A stretch of DNA of 64,000 nt, taken from Diphasiastrum complanatum (Eukaryota > Streptophyta > Lycopodiopsida > Lycopodiales > Lycopodiaceae). The notes under the pieces were generated by a model, which made no database searches, was not told the DNA's origin, and saw nothing but the letters and a program-made list of their open reading frames with translations. The stretch lies in NCBI GenBank assembly GCA_029204225.1, contig CM055102.1, positions 24,459,390-24,523,389 on the forward strand, written 5' to 3'. The position numbers were made by a program, and so were the translations under genes. Position 1 is the stretch's first letter. The number at the start of each line of letters is the position of its first letter. Positions 1 to 11,161 of this stretch are shown here, piece by piece.

Positions 1-1217
1 ATCTACGACTCCTTCGCTTCTGATCAGACGATGACTGTCTTTGACGCCTGAGGAACTCGCGATATCATACTGCACTTCCATCTATTTCAGAACTAAACTT
101 CATATTGATTGTCCAGTAATACCACATACACAAACTGTTTCTAATCTCTTCGGTGGAATGTACTCTCGTTTTTGTGAGTATGAACTAATTTTTAAGATCC
201 TGTTGGGCAATCAAAACACTTAAAGCTGTGATTATACTTAGCATAAGCTTTCTATTAGACTGTTTTTGCATCTAGCAGCTGATTGTAACAGGAGAGTTGT
301 TCCGCAATATTCTTGCTCTCTTCTCCATTCACGTTCTCTATTCTTATCTTGCCCCATCAGTTTTGGCCTCTTCTTTGACAAAGATCACACACCAAATCAC
401 CTCAGATAAATTTGCCCATCATTAGGAATACAGATTTCATAGTGCCAAATCCATCAATACCTTGTGTGAGTTCTTTGAAGCTCATCCTTGTCAAAAAACA
501 TTAACTCAAACAAAACTTTTTCACAAAAAACTTTAGAACAAAACTCGCCCACTGTCATTATGGCTCCAAAATCAGTTGAACGAGTTCCTAAGACCTGTGC
601 GAATTCCTTCCAGTGAAAAAAGTTTGACTTTTGAGCAGTCAATGCCATTTTTGTCATTTTTGGTCAAACCAAACTCGCACTTATGCTGAGGACCACAACT
701 GAAATTCACCCATGCTATTTTTAGTTTCCTTAGTAAATTTCCAACTCATCTATACCCTATGCGAAGTTATCTAGATAGGAAAAAGTGCTCCTGGGTGACT
801 TTAAGTGATTCTTTCCATAAATAGAACTCGCACAACTACCTGCACTGCTATGCAAAACTCGCACATAGCCTTAGGAACTCGCCCATAGTGAGACAAATAT
901 GTTGAGGGTTGAAACCAAAAAAAGGTTGAAATTTTTTTTTTGTCTGAACCACAAGGACCTTGATTTCTTATTCAAATATTGAGGTTCAGAACTCGCACAC
1001 TGTACCCTTGACTGAGCCAACTATTTTTTGAGACCTTAAAAACCTATGCGAGTTTTGTTTGTGCTGTGAACCAAGAATTTCCAGAGAAGTTGCCAGTTTT
1101 ATCCTATATAGTTGTTGACCACCTACTGTGTGCGTCCGTTGCAACATCACTCTCTGCCGGTTGAATTCCTGTCCTATTACTGATATCACCTTGGCGAGAT
1201 GACTAATTATAGGCGAC
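1..1217 (+). repeat. Untranslated head of Ty3 element 1 (LTR and/or leader) with a recurring AACTCGC motif
   Basis: No coding region is visible here. The stretch lies directly upstream of the gag start of Ty3 element 1, so it is probably that element's LTR and leader; neither LTR edge nor a clear primer-binding site could be found, and the left edge may lie outside the window. The heptamer AACTCGC occurs at 54, 542, 672, 825, 856, 876 and 990, and in reverse at 1049. Several copies extend to a form close to AACTCGCMCAYWGT. I see no other structure. Confidence 0.45.
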
Positions 1218-2518
1218 ATGAGTAAGGAACCTGAAGGTGCCCCTGCTCCACGAATTGAAAAAAGAATCTCGAGGATGGATGCATCAAAATACGATAGAGG
1301 ATCCGACCCAATCAGACTTCTCTAAGATTTTAAAGATGGCTACAAATTATATGGCGATACTTCTGAGAATGAAAAATTACGCCTATTTTCTATGATATTA
1401 CTTGGGGACACTAAGGAATGGTATCTCAATATTGAAGAATCTGATATAGTTTCCTGGGAAACCCTTATTGTAGCCTCACCAAACGATTCAAACTTCGAAG
1501 TTGACTATCTCACATCAAGATGAGGAGGAACGAATCTATACACACCTACATTGAGCTCTTTAAGCGTCTCGAGGTGGAATGCGTTGATGAGAAAATCACA
1601 AAAAAAATGGCTATCAAACTCTTTTTGGTAGGTTAACCTAAATCTATCAAAAGAGAACTTAAATTAGCCGACTCATACGACCAACTGAAAGAAGTAATGG
1701 ATGACGCCATCAGAGAAGAAGATGAAGGATCCGATGATGACTATGATCATCGTGATCACAAGGGAAAAGCTCCTATTAAAAATGATCCACACTCTGAGCA
1801 CACCTCTAGTTCTACTTCCACTGATCTGCTACACCATATGGGTACCTGGCAAAAAACTCAGCAAGCCCAAATGGATAAGCTTACAGCTGATTTCCAAAAG
1901 GTGCTTAAAGATATGGCTGACAAGACCTATCCTTTCTAGAAGAATGTTTGGTGCCCTATATGTTCTCAAAACCATACTGCCAACGAGTGCCCACATGTGA
2001 AAACATATTTCCCGCAAAAGGGAAGACCAATGTATAGGCATTACCGACTCCCTGGCCCACCACCTTACAATCCTCAACAGACTTATCAGTGACCAGGATG
2101 ATTTCAGCCAAGACCTCCAGGCCCGCAGTAGTTTCAGCCTAAACAGCCTTATGTAGTGAATCAACCTCAGCCACAAGCACCTGCTCACTACGTTGATCTC
2201 GATTATGTTGATCCAACTACATATTACGTTGAAGAAACCCAAGATGCTAGTTATCAAGTGGACCTGACATACCAATATGACGCTACTACTATCACTTATG
2301 ATCCAAACCAATCATACTATGCAACTCCACAAGTAAGTTATGTAGCACAACCCATGCCTGCCTTGAGGGGTTGTTTTGTTTGTGATAGCAGACATCCTAG
2401 AATCCGTTGTTCTGATAAGCTTAAATTCCCACCTCTATGTGAAAACTGCAAAATCGAGCACCATACGAAAGACTGCCCATATCGACCTAAACCTTCTTTC
2501 CCAGTTTGTTCAATTTAG
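1218..2518 (+). pseudogene. Ty3 element 1 gag with three CCHC zinc knuckles (broken)
   Basis: Gag packages the element's RNA into virus-like particles. The likely start is the ATG at 1218; the frame reads into a retrotransposon gag core (blocks such as DTKEWYLNI) but meets a TAA at 1323-1325, and a frameshift near 1520 moves the gag core into another frame. A first zinc knuckle, CPICSQNHTANEC, lies near 1955-1995. A Gln/Pro/Tyr-rich linker follows, then two more knuckles, CFVCDSRHPRIRC and CENCKIEHHTKDC, near 2370-2475. All three fit C-X2-C-X4-H-X4-C. Three knuckles with a long Q/P/Y linker is more than the one or two usual in Ty3 Gag. Several stops make it non-functional. Confidence 0.75.
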
Positions 2519-2799
2519 GTCAAGAGCTTAGCAACTATGGTCATGACTAGAGTTCACAGAGCAGCCAGTCGCAAAATGGATAGATGACTTGATGATCCAG
2601 CTACTATACCTAGTGAGAACTCCGCTCCCTTAGTCTATCCTAATCCTATTGAGCAAATAAAACTCCGAGATGAGTTCCAGAAACAACTGCAAGACGTTGA
2701 TAATGAGACACACCTTACTCCACAACCCGTATGACCCACTCCGGAAGATTCTGTGATAGAAGGCACTGAAGTATGGGGTGACCTGCTCTAGGCTTCCAT
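2519..2799 (+). other. Linker between gag and protease of Ty3 element 1
   Basis: Translating this stretch gives polar, proline-rich sequence with scattered stops (for example near 2585 and 2733). It is in the place where the gag-protease linker of element 1 should be. No domain is recognised. Confidence 0.4.
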
Positions 2800-3613
2800 G
2801 TGTTGTGGAAATATATTGGAAAATGGAGGCATGAGTTAGGCACCATGGACAAAACTCAAGACTTATCTCCTGAATTTCTTGAAGTCACCTTACACCTCAC
2901 AAACCCATTCGGTGAGCAAGGCAACATTAAGCTACCAACCATCCACTCAAACTCACGAGTAGTATCTACTATACTGGATGGGGTATCTAGAGTGAACATC
3001 ATATCCACTTCACTAATGAAAGAATGGGGACTACAAGATCATTTGAATAGGCCAAATTGTCAACTCTGAATGGCCGATTAAAGTGTCGTTTGACCACAAA
3101 ATTTGATACCAGGCGTGTTGGTCAAGATCGCCGGGTTGAGATCTACACTTGATCTGGTTGTTTTGGACATTGCTAACAATAACACCTACTCTTATGAACT
3201 CTTGCTCGGTCACCCTTGGCTTTCTAATGCTCATGTAGCACATGATTGGAATAAAGGATGAGTAACGTTTAGCAATGGAGACCAGTCAGTGACCATCGAT
3301 TCCATAGGAAAGATCAAGCCCACATGTGTGATAGATGATGGATCTTCCACTACCAAATCTCTGTTGGAACCATACCCTGAAACTCAGCCTACTGATATCA
3401 TCAATTGGAGTCATAGTTTAATCAGTTTCGTTGTATGTAGATGAAAAAAGTGTGTTGCAATTCTATCCACCCCATGACCTAGAATTTTTTTTTGACATGA
3501 CTATTTTAGAATACATGGGAGCGCTTCCACAACGTCTTATTTCAGAATCTCCTAAGCCATTATCGCCATTAGCAACAGTAAGCAGCGTCAAGATTGAGCC
3601 TATTAAGACTTAA
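2800..3613 (+). pseudogene. Ty3 element 1 aspartic protease region (broken)
   Basis: The protease would cleave the Gag-Pol polyprotein. The segment around 2960-3000 contains the active-site-like block STILDGVSRVNIIS, where a D-G-G/S-G type site is expected, so the site itself looks altered. About 200 bases later, in a shifted frame, the block LLGHPWLSNAHVAHDW matches the second conserved protease strand of plant Ty3 elements. A stop ends the first frame at about 3069 and more stops follow. The open stretch 3431-3613 seems to be linker sequence upstream of reverse transcriptase. Assignment relies on motif order and on the flanking gag and RT. Confidence 0.65.
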
Positions 3614-4083
3614 TGTGTCAAAAAACCTACCTTCGAGTGGGATATCCATGATTCGGAGTCACTTTTTGCGTTAGATGAGTCTCTTCTGCATGAAATACCT
3701 GATCCTAAACCCCATTTGCGAAAAGACCAACCATCATTTTTTAGTGATGTTTTGAAGAGAAAAATGGCTATGAAAGAGAAAATGAAACGTCCCATTGTAA
3801 TGGAACCACCCAAGGGTTGGACGCAGGTGTGTGACGATGCACCTTCAAGGCAAACATCTCCACCATCAGCTACCAAACCTTCCACTTCCAAGTTCACGAG
3901 GAAAATCAAGCCTAAGGTGCCTTGTGCACTAGAAGGCCCCGACATGCCACAATACTTCAAGGACTATACAATTGAGGATGTTACTATATAGCTTCCCCAA
4001 GCCCAATGTGAACCACAGAGGATGCCCCTTTTGATGGACCAGTCCGAACAGTCATGTTAAATTTGAAGGATCCAGAGGAAATG
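3614..4083 (+). other. Protease-RT linker of Ty3 element 1
   Basis: An open stretch at 3716-3991 encodes a basic, Lys/Pro/Ser-rich peptide with no domain I recognise. It sits between the protease and reverse transcriptase of the same element and reads as interdomain linker. It ends at a TAG at 3989-3991. Confidence 0.4.
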
Positions 4084-5540
4084 AGGACAAAATTGTCCAT
4101 ATAGGTGCCCACCAGAATCGAGAGCAACGTAGAGCACTAGAGAAACTGCTTCGAAGGTATCGCCATGTTTTTGCATGGTCATACAAGGATATGAAAGGTG
4201 TGAGTCCTAAGGTAGCCGTACATCCTATACCCTTACAACCTAATGCTACCCCGGTAGCTAGTCGTCCCTATAGAGGTAATCCCATCTATCGAGCCAAGAT
4301 CAAGGAAGAGTTACAACGCTTATTGGAGGCCGAGTTCATCTACGAGGTCGAACATACAAAATGGGTATCGCCAATCAAAATTGTACCTAAGAAAAATGGA
4401 AAGCTTCGAATTTGTGTAGATTTTAAAAAGTTAATGCAGTCACTAAATGTGACCATTTTCCTATTCCACTTGGAGAAGCCATATTAGAGAATCTAGTTGG
4501 AGATGAGGCTTATTCCCTCTCAGACGGCTTTAGCGGTTATAATATGATAGAAATAGCACTTGAAGATCAACACAAAACTGCTTTTGCCACGGAATGGGGG
4601 ACATTTTGTTGGAAGGTGATGGCCATTGGATTGTGTAACACTCCTAGTACCTTCCAACGAGTCATGCAAGCACCTTCATGACCTAATAGGAGACACACTA
4701 AAAGTCTACTTAGATGACCTAGGAGTTCACTCTGAAGCATCTAGACATTTAGCTGTACTTGAGAAAATATGCATTCAATGCCAAAGGTTTGGTATATCTC
4801 TAAATCCCGATAAATGCCAGATCTGGGTTACCCCTGGTTGTGTTTTAGGACATATCATATCCCATAATGGAATTGCCACTGATCCTGAAAAGGTTCGAGT
4901 AATTTTAGAGATGCCAATCCCTAAGACCGTGCATGAGGTCATGATTTTTATGGGCCATGCCAATTACTATCACTGTCACGTACGTGACTTTGCAGGAAGA
5001 TACGCCAGATGTATCAGCTAACCATCGATCCAAAATGGGTAGAAGAGCATGGCCATGCGTTTCAAGATCTCAAATGCTCTAGCCAGTGCCCCCATTTTAC
5101 GAGCACCTGATTATTCTAAGGAATTCCATGTGCACATGGATGATTCCAAGTATGCCATCAGTGCTGTCTTGACGCAACCTGGTGAGGATTCCAAGGATTA
5201 TCCTATCCGATCCTTAAGTAGACAACTAATCCCGGCTGAGATGAATTATACCACTACCAAAAGGGAAGCAGTTGCTATGGTGTATGCGGTTCAAAAATTT
5301 CGCCATTATCTCTTAGGAAAACCCTTTGAGTTTTACATCGATCATCAGACATTATTATATCTTTTGAACAAGACATGCACAACTAGATGCATAGCACGCT
5401 AGTTGTTACTACTTCGAGAATTCGAGTTTTGAGTTGTTGTTAGAAGGCGTTCGCAACATTTTTTAGCTAATCATCTTTCATGAATCTCTAGTAATGGCAA
5501 ACCAACGGAAGATGTTAATGATGACCTTCTTGATGCTATC
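4084..5540 (+). pseudogene. Ty3 element 1 reverse transcriptase and RNase H (broken)
   Basis: Reverse transcriptase copies element RNA into DNA and RNase H removes the template. The RT fingers block with VSPIKIVPKKNGKLRICVDF is at about 4350-4430. The block LSDGFSGYNMIEIA follows at 4517-4560 in another frame, and the catalytic YxDD appears as YLDDLG at 4708-4725. The thumb and connection block ends near 5020. RNase H follows at 5049-5402, with HMDDSKYAISAVLTQ, then TKREAVAMVYA and YIDHQTLLYL, which together supply the expected D-E-D residues. At least four stops or frameshifts separate these blocks, so the gene is dead. The order and the YxDD motif make the family call secure. Confidence 0.85.
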
Positions 5541-5779
5541 TTGTTTCAAGTAGATTACACCCCAGTTTGGGCCCGTGACATCATTGAATACCCTACTATT
5601 GACCAAATGGATCCAAATCTACCTAAACCAACTCAGCGAGCATTGATTTATGAATCCACTCCCGACACCCTCATTGCCGGACAACTATATAAAAAAGGGA
5701 CGGATGGACTTATTCGTAGATGTCTCATCGAGGGTGAAACAACACCCATCATTTTCCTAACCCATGAAGTAAGTGGCCG
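5541..5779 (+). pseudogene. Ty3 element 1 integrase, N-terminal start, cut by element 2
   Basis: Integrase inserts the element's cDNA into the genome. This stretch encodes the region just before the HHCC zinc finger, ending in THEV, where a histidine of the finger is expected. The frame then runs into the LTR of element 2 at 5780. The missing remainder (H, CDVCQ and the first catalytic-core block) is found at 15449 onward. Confidence 0.75.
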
Positions 5780-6337
5780 TGTCTCATGTGTTGTATGTAT
5801 TTGGCCCACGAGTTTAGTAATGAATTAGCAAAAATAGCCATGGAGCTAAACTAGTAGAACTAGTCACTAGAATTGTTAATAAAAAGGCGCAAAAAACCAC
5901 ACCACCTTTGTATTGGTGGGAATTATAATAATGGTTGTAAGGCCCAAATAAAGGTAATAAGGCAAATGTTAATTAGAGGTACTAAAGGCCCACTATCAAT
6001 AGAGGAGGTCATGCTAATTTGGAGGCTATTCTACTTTTATAATTTTGAACTTTTGGTGATCTTGAAACTTCTCTTTGAGAGCTTTCTTGATAGTATTGAT
6101 GGTTCATGTGCCTACAATCACACGAGAGCTATGATCATGCTCTAGTTTTAGGCCTAATCTTATGAATGATCAATAATACTGAATATTGGATTTTATTTTT
6201 ACCTATTTTGGTGAAATTTTGCTACATTTAGTTAGTTTCTTGAATTTTGACTAGTTTCTTGATTTCTTGCATTTTCATGCTAATTTGATGCTTAATGAAT
6301 GGATTAGATGTTTGAATACTAAGTTTGGCACATGACA
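5780..6337 (+). repeat. 5' LTR of element 2
   Basis: This 558-base segment starts TGTCTCATGTG and ends ACATGACA. It matches 14887-15448 along its whole length with scattered differences and a 2-base insertion near the start. It carries the promoter and polyadenylation signals of the element by family analogy. Confidence 0.9.
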
Positions 6338-6341
6338 ATTT

Positions 6342-6353
6342 TGGTATCAGAGC
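6342..6353 (+). other. Primer-binding site of element 2 (tRNA-iMet type)
   Basis: TGGTATCAGAGC lies four bases after the end of the 5' LTR. It is complementary to the 3' end of plant initiator-methionine tRNA, the usual primer for plant LTR retrotransposons. Confidence 0.9.
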
Positions 6354-7625
6354 TTTAGATCCTTTCTCCATCAAATTTGGTGGATTTTGTTAAGTTTGGT
6401 AGAGTTTCTTGTTCTTGTTCTTGTTTTTTCAATTTCCAGCAAGTTTTGATTCAATTTTTGACCATTTAATCTTCATTTTTTTTGTGTGTGTGTAATTTCT
6501 AGTTGTAGATTAGTATATCTTTTGTTTAGCTTCTTGAAGGTACTGATATTTTCTGATTTGGAGCTATATTGGCCAATTTATGGCCATTATAGTGTTTTCT
6601 TTCCAATTTTAGCTAATTAAGTTTTTTCCAGTCTATTTTTATCCATTTTGGCTGTATTTTTGGCCGAATTTTATGACTATATTTCTATAGGATTGTAGAT
6701 CTCCTCTTAGCTTGAATCTGAGCCAATTTGGTTGAAAATTGAGGGAGATATGACAATTCTTGTGAAGGAGGTCTAAAACTAGTTTTTGGTAGGAATTTGG
6801 GAGAGAAGCACTGCAATTCTTCATTCTTGAAGTTTTGCTTCCTTGTAAATGTTTTTTCCATTTCTTCATTTCGAAGTTTTTGCCAACTCATTTAAAAAAA
6901 ATTTCTGACCTAATCCTACCTACCCCAAGCCTAAATCTAACTATCATTTAAAGAAAAACACACACACACACACACACACAAACCTGTTCTCCACGCACCC
7001 AGCGCCCTCTTCTCTACACATTCTGGACCAAGCCGAGTGGCCCTCGTTCTGATTTCGACCGAGCCCCTTAGCTCACTTCTCGACCGAGCCTTCTTCGAGG
7101 ACTTCTCGATCGAGCCCATCTCAATGAGTTCTCGACCTAGCCGAGCAAGTGGGCCTCTCTCACGACGCCCTTCTCCATGCAACCCCCAGGCCCCCGCCGC
7201 CCCGTAGCCTCCCTGTTGACATACTTCTTTTTCCTTCTTCTATCTTTCTCCCTGTCCATTCGGTACCATTCCTGCGCCCCTCTCAAGCAAATATCAAAAT
7301 ATTCCTTGCATATTCTACATGAAATATTCTTTCCCTTCCCCATTAACGTGCCTAGATTTTCCCTACTTCTTTAATGGTTTTTTCTATTTTTGTTATGAGC
7401 AACGGATTGCCCAAGTAACCAAGAAATTTTTTTTTGCCGTCATTTTTAAGATTTTTTTTGGGGGCTTTCTTTTATTTCACGGTTCAATATTTCAAAGAAA
7501 CCAATTTTTTTTTGTTTTTTGGTTAAGGCCCCTTCCTAAGTTCGATATTGCATCTTATTTTCCCTTTTATCAGTTTACCTCTAATTTTTCATATGATTTC
7601 GGAATTCAGTGGTATAAAAAAAAAT
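6354..7625 (+). other. Leader of element 2; no gene seen
   Basis: This region should hold the leader and then gag, but no gag, zinc knuckle or protease can be read in any frame. It contains a CA microsatellite at about 6959-6980 and a CT- and T-rich stretch at about 7180-7520. Coding similarity resumes abruptly near 7626 inside RT, so gag, protease and most of RT have been lost. Confidence 0.6.
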
Positions 7626-8373
7626 GAAGATTGATCAATTCATGCTCAACACTTGGAAGTGGTTTTGGAATTGTTGCGGGAATATAAGTCAAGATGTCAA
7701 AACGTGAGTTCGCCCAACAAGAGATTTATGGTGACTAAAGATGGCATTAAGGTGGATCAACGTACGATCGAGGTGGTTAAAAATTGGAAGAGCCCTGAAA
7801 TTTTGTGACATTTAAGAGGATTTTTGGGATTTGCATCTTATTATCGGTGATTTATATTCAATTTTTCAAGGATAACAACAGCACTCACGCACTTGTTGAG
7901 AAAAGGAAAACTCAAGTGGAGTGAAGATGCTCAGAGGAGCTTCAATCAATTAAAGGAGGCTTTGGTGAATGCTCCAATTTTGGTACAACCAGACTTCAGT
8001 TTACCTTTTAAGGTGACTATTGATGCAAGTGGAGTGGATTAGGACCATACTAAGTCAAAAGGATGGTGTGATTGCCTATGAGAGACAAAAATTGACCGAC
8101 AAGGAGATGTCATATCCTATGCATGACAAGGAGATGTTGGCTATGATTCATGCATTGAAAAAATGGCGACACTAGTTTTATGGGTCAAAATTCATCATTA
8201 AAAGTGATCACCATAGCCTTAAGTATTTCCTAAGTCAGAATCAGCCTACAGACAAACAAAAGAGATGGTTAGCACAAGTTCAAGCATATGACTTTGTTAT
8301 TGAATATCTCAAGGGGAAGGAAAATCAAGCTGCTAATGCTTTTATCAACGTTGTAGAGAATGCAAATGTGTAA
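7626..8373 (+). pseudogene. Element 2 RT C-terminus and RNase H (broken)
   Basis: The segment begins in the RT thumb and shows the typical LRGFLGFASYY block near 7810-7845, followed by the RNase H opening block ending FKVTIDASG near 8010-8035. Later RNase H blocks include HDKEMLAMIHALKKWRH and KSDHHSLKYFLSQ at 8130-8235, then a tail ending at a TAA at 8371-8373. In-frame stops occur at about 7806 and 7849 and a frameshift near 8041. The catalytic RT core is absent. The sequence style (SDHHSLKYF) is typical of plant chromoviruses. Confidence 0.8.
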
Positions 8374-8536
8374 TATAGGCCAATCTTTAGAGGAGTATAT
8401 AACTGTTCTCCAAGATGCATAGGAGAATTGCATGTCCTCAAAACAAGATCAGGCCTCACAAGGGGTATGTTGCATGTTAGAAAAATGCATGCTGAGTCCC
8501 CTCATTTCATTGGAAAATGACTAGAAGTCCGTCATC

Positions 8537-9665
8537 TTGGATGAGTATACTAAGGATGTAACTTTGATGCAAATTATGGAAAACTTATTGGATCCCAAAG
8601 TTGGAGAACAACCTTGTCACCAACTCAAAGATGAAATTTTGTTATACAAAAATAAAAGGATACTCCTAGTGCCAAATTCAAAGTTGGTACCTCAAATTTT
8701 TATAAAAAACATTCATCTCCTAGTGCTGGTCACTCGGGAATGCTAAAGATCTATCAAAAAGTTAAAAGCCTTTTCAAATGGCAAGGAATGAAGCAAGATA
8801 TCTATAAGCTGGTTAGGGAATGCATCTCATGCCAGATCCATAGATTAGAACATGTGAAGAAACCTAGGTTGTTACAACCACTATCGGTTCCTTCTCAACG
8901 GTGGGAAAGCATTAGTATGGATTTCATCCCATCTCTTCCCACAACATTAGGAGGATTCAATGGAATCTATGTAGTGGTGGACCGGCTGACGAAATATGGC
9001 CATTTCATTCCCTACAAGACTACTTATGGTGCAGCACAGGTGGCACAACTATTTCTTAAGACTATTTTTAAATTGCATGGATTGCCAAAGGAAATAGTGT
9101 GTGATAGAGATCCGAGATTTGCTAAACAGTTTTGGAAGGAGATGATGGAAAAAATAAAAGACCAAACTATGTTTGAGTACTGCATTCCACCCCAAGACTG
9201 ATGGACAGACCAAAAGGGTAATCAATAGTTGGAATGTTGCTTGAGGCATTTCGTGGCAAACCAACAAACACAAAGTGATTGGTTGCATTTGGTAGAGTCA
9301 GTTACAACTCAACACCCCACATGTTGATTGGAATGACACCGTTTTATGCATTGTACGGATGTAAACCTACAACGTCAATTGACATGGAGTTAGCGAATGT
9401 AACCATGGCGGTAGCAGCAGATGAACTATAGAACATGAAAAACATCCTTAAGGCAAATTAGAATCATATGCGAGAGGCTCAACAAAAGATGAAATATTAC
9501 ACGAACAAGCTTTGATCATTTAGGGAATTTCAAGAAGGGCATTATGTGTATTTATGATTACAACCCTATCGCCAATCAGTATTAAAGAAAACCAAGAGCG
9601 AGAAGCTATCTGCACAATTCTATGGGCCATTTCAAATTCTCAAAAGGGTGGGTAAACTAGCATAT
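8537..9665 (+). pseudogene. Element 2 integrase (broken), cut by element 3
   Basis: Integrase of a Ty3 chromovirus. The zinc-finger half (GHSGMLKIY ... CISCQ) lies at about 8720-8835. In the catalytic core, MDFIPSLP at about 8918 supplies the first Asp and CDRDPRF at about 9100 the second. The region holding the catalytic Glu and the YHPKTDGQ block reads on in a shifted frame near 9180-9210. A block with YGPFQILKRVGKLAY marks the GPY/F-type C-terminus at about 9610-9660, where element 3 interrupts it at 9666. At least two frameshifts and several stops are present. The chromodomain that follows integrase in this family is found past element 3 at 14604. Confidence 0.85.
9661..9665. repeat. Target-site duplication of element 3, left copy (CATAT)
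   Basis: CATAT sits directly before the TGTGAAG start of the 5' LTR and is repeated at 14528-14532 directly after the TTCACA end of the 3' LTR. This is a perfect 5-base duplication. Confidence 0.92.
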
Positions 9666-10357
9666 TGTGAAGAATTGCCAAAAATTGGCAAATCTAGCTT
9701 GATCAAAAACCATGTAGTATAATGTAAATTTTGTACATAAGTGGATTCCACACATGTGAGGCCAAGATGCCACATGGAAATTCAGTCCTAATCTAGGTTA
9801 GGTCAAGTCAAGAGATTTGGTCATGTATATTTGGTGGTCATCCCTACTTTATAGGACCTACACCTAAGTTTAAGGTGAAAATTTAACCAACTAGCTACCT
9901 ACCAAGCATAACTCTAGGATCTAGGCTAGGGTTTCATTTTAGGGCAAGAAGAGTGAGTTAACTTCCTTATTACATTCTGGAAATCCACCTAACTTCAAGA
10001 AGGAAGTCGAATTTGCTACGTATTCCAAGCTCCCATAGTGAGAAGATAGAAAATTTTTGGAGCTCATTGGCAATTTCAAGCTAGTTCACTATGTACATTG
10101 AGTTTTTGTGATCCAAATGAAACCAAATCAATTTCTACTTGTTTCTTAGGGTTCTACAGCCTGTAGTACACATGTGTGGACTCGGATTTGGGTATTTTAT
10201 CTTGTTTATTGATTATCCATACTTGTTATGTGTCAAATTGCTAATCTAGATCAAGATTTATTGTCTAGTTTTTTGATACATTGTTAAGCAAGCACATAAT
10301 CTCTCTTGTGGATCTTATAAGATCCATTTTTGGTCCTCAAAGTATAGTACTTTCACA
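9666..10357 (+). repeat. 5' LTR of element 3
   Basis: The LTR starts TGTGAAGAATTGCC and ends CTTTCACA, giving the terminal inverted repeat TGTGAA/TTCACA. It matches 13834-14527. A perfect 7-base-arm palindrome, TTGCCAAAAATTGGCAA, sits a few bases from its start and is kept in both LTRs. Confidence 0.93.
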
Positions 10358-10370
10358 TGGTATCAGAGCC
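10358..10370 (+). other. Primer-binding site of element 3
   Basis: TGGTATCAGAGCC follows the LTR end without a gap and matches the initiator-methionine tRNA 3' end. Confidence 0.92.
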
Positions 10371-11161
10371 AAGTACAAGGGCTTTGATCTTAGATCCATT
10401 CAAATCCATTTTTAGCAGTTTTGTGTGCTAAAAACTAGTCTTGTGAGGGCGAGTTTGGTGCTAAATTTTGGTGGTAGGAATTGATCCCAAACTTCTTTAG
10501 GATCAAATTCCATACTATTACCATGTGTGGGCACTTCTGAACCAGCATTAAATGCACTATATTCATTTGATCCAAAGAAATACAATTTGTGAGCTTTTGA
10601 TGTAATTTTTGGTGAAAATCTTAGGATAAGCTACCAAGATTGAGTGCCATTGATTAGATTCGACTTATGGTCATGAGATCTAATTAATCTAGGCTGAAAT
10701 CAGGTCCTCTAAACTTGTTTTACAGGTCTTGAAAGTACATCAAAAAGTGTGAGAGAGATTTAGTCATGTTATTGTCCAAAAATGGCCACTTCTTGGCAAG
10801 ATTTGATTGTAAGTAGATTTCACATCATCTTATCTTCATTATAACTTTGTGAAGGAGTGCTAGAACTGAGATTATAGGTCCATTTGTTGGATTAGAAATC
10901 TAATTTGAGTGAAACACTACAAGAGAGAGACCTTAGTGAGTTTCTAGAGGCAATCAAATCCATTTCTTGGCAAGATTTGTTTGAAAGTAGTTTTCACTTC
11001 ATCTTATCTTCATTCTAGCTTTATGAGGGAGTGATAGAATTGTAATTATAAGTCCATTTGTTGGATTAGAAATCAAATTTTAGTGAGACATTGCAAGTGT
11101 GAAACCTTTGTGATTTCAAGTCAATCAAATCTATTTCTTGTTTGTAGAAGTCACTAGTAAG
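10371..11161 (+). other. Untranslated leader of element 3
   Basis: About 790 bases without a recognisable gene precede gag. A segment around 10785-10880 recurs in diverged form around 10965-11050 (shared phrases TTCTTGGCAAGATTTG and CATCTTATCTTCATT), so the leader contains an internal duplication with a spacing of about 180 bases. Confidence 0.55.

Larger units (their letters stand above)
1..5779 (+). mobile_element. Ty3/gypsy element 1, left part (host of the nested insertions)
   Basis: In order, this segment carries gag, several CCHC zinc knuckles, protease, reverse transcriptase, RNase H and the start of integrase, the domain order of Ty3/gypsy retrotransposons. Every domain has stop codons or frameshifts, so it is an old dead copy. 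The integrase reading is interrupted at 5779 by the LTR of element 2 and continues after that element at 15449 with the expected next residues, which shows a nested insertion. No 3' LTR is present because the right part fades out near 15724. No chromodomain is seen. Confidence 0.85.

Noticed and set aside
1829-2311. 160-codon open frame on the minus strand
   Set aside because: It is the reverse of the gag region of element 1; composition is hydrophobic and unnatural and no motif is seen.
5775-5779. Possible target duplication for element 2
   Set aside because: GGCCG before and CAATG after do not match, so no duplication is claimed although the insertion is clear.
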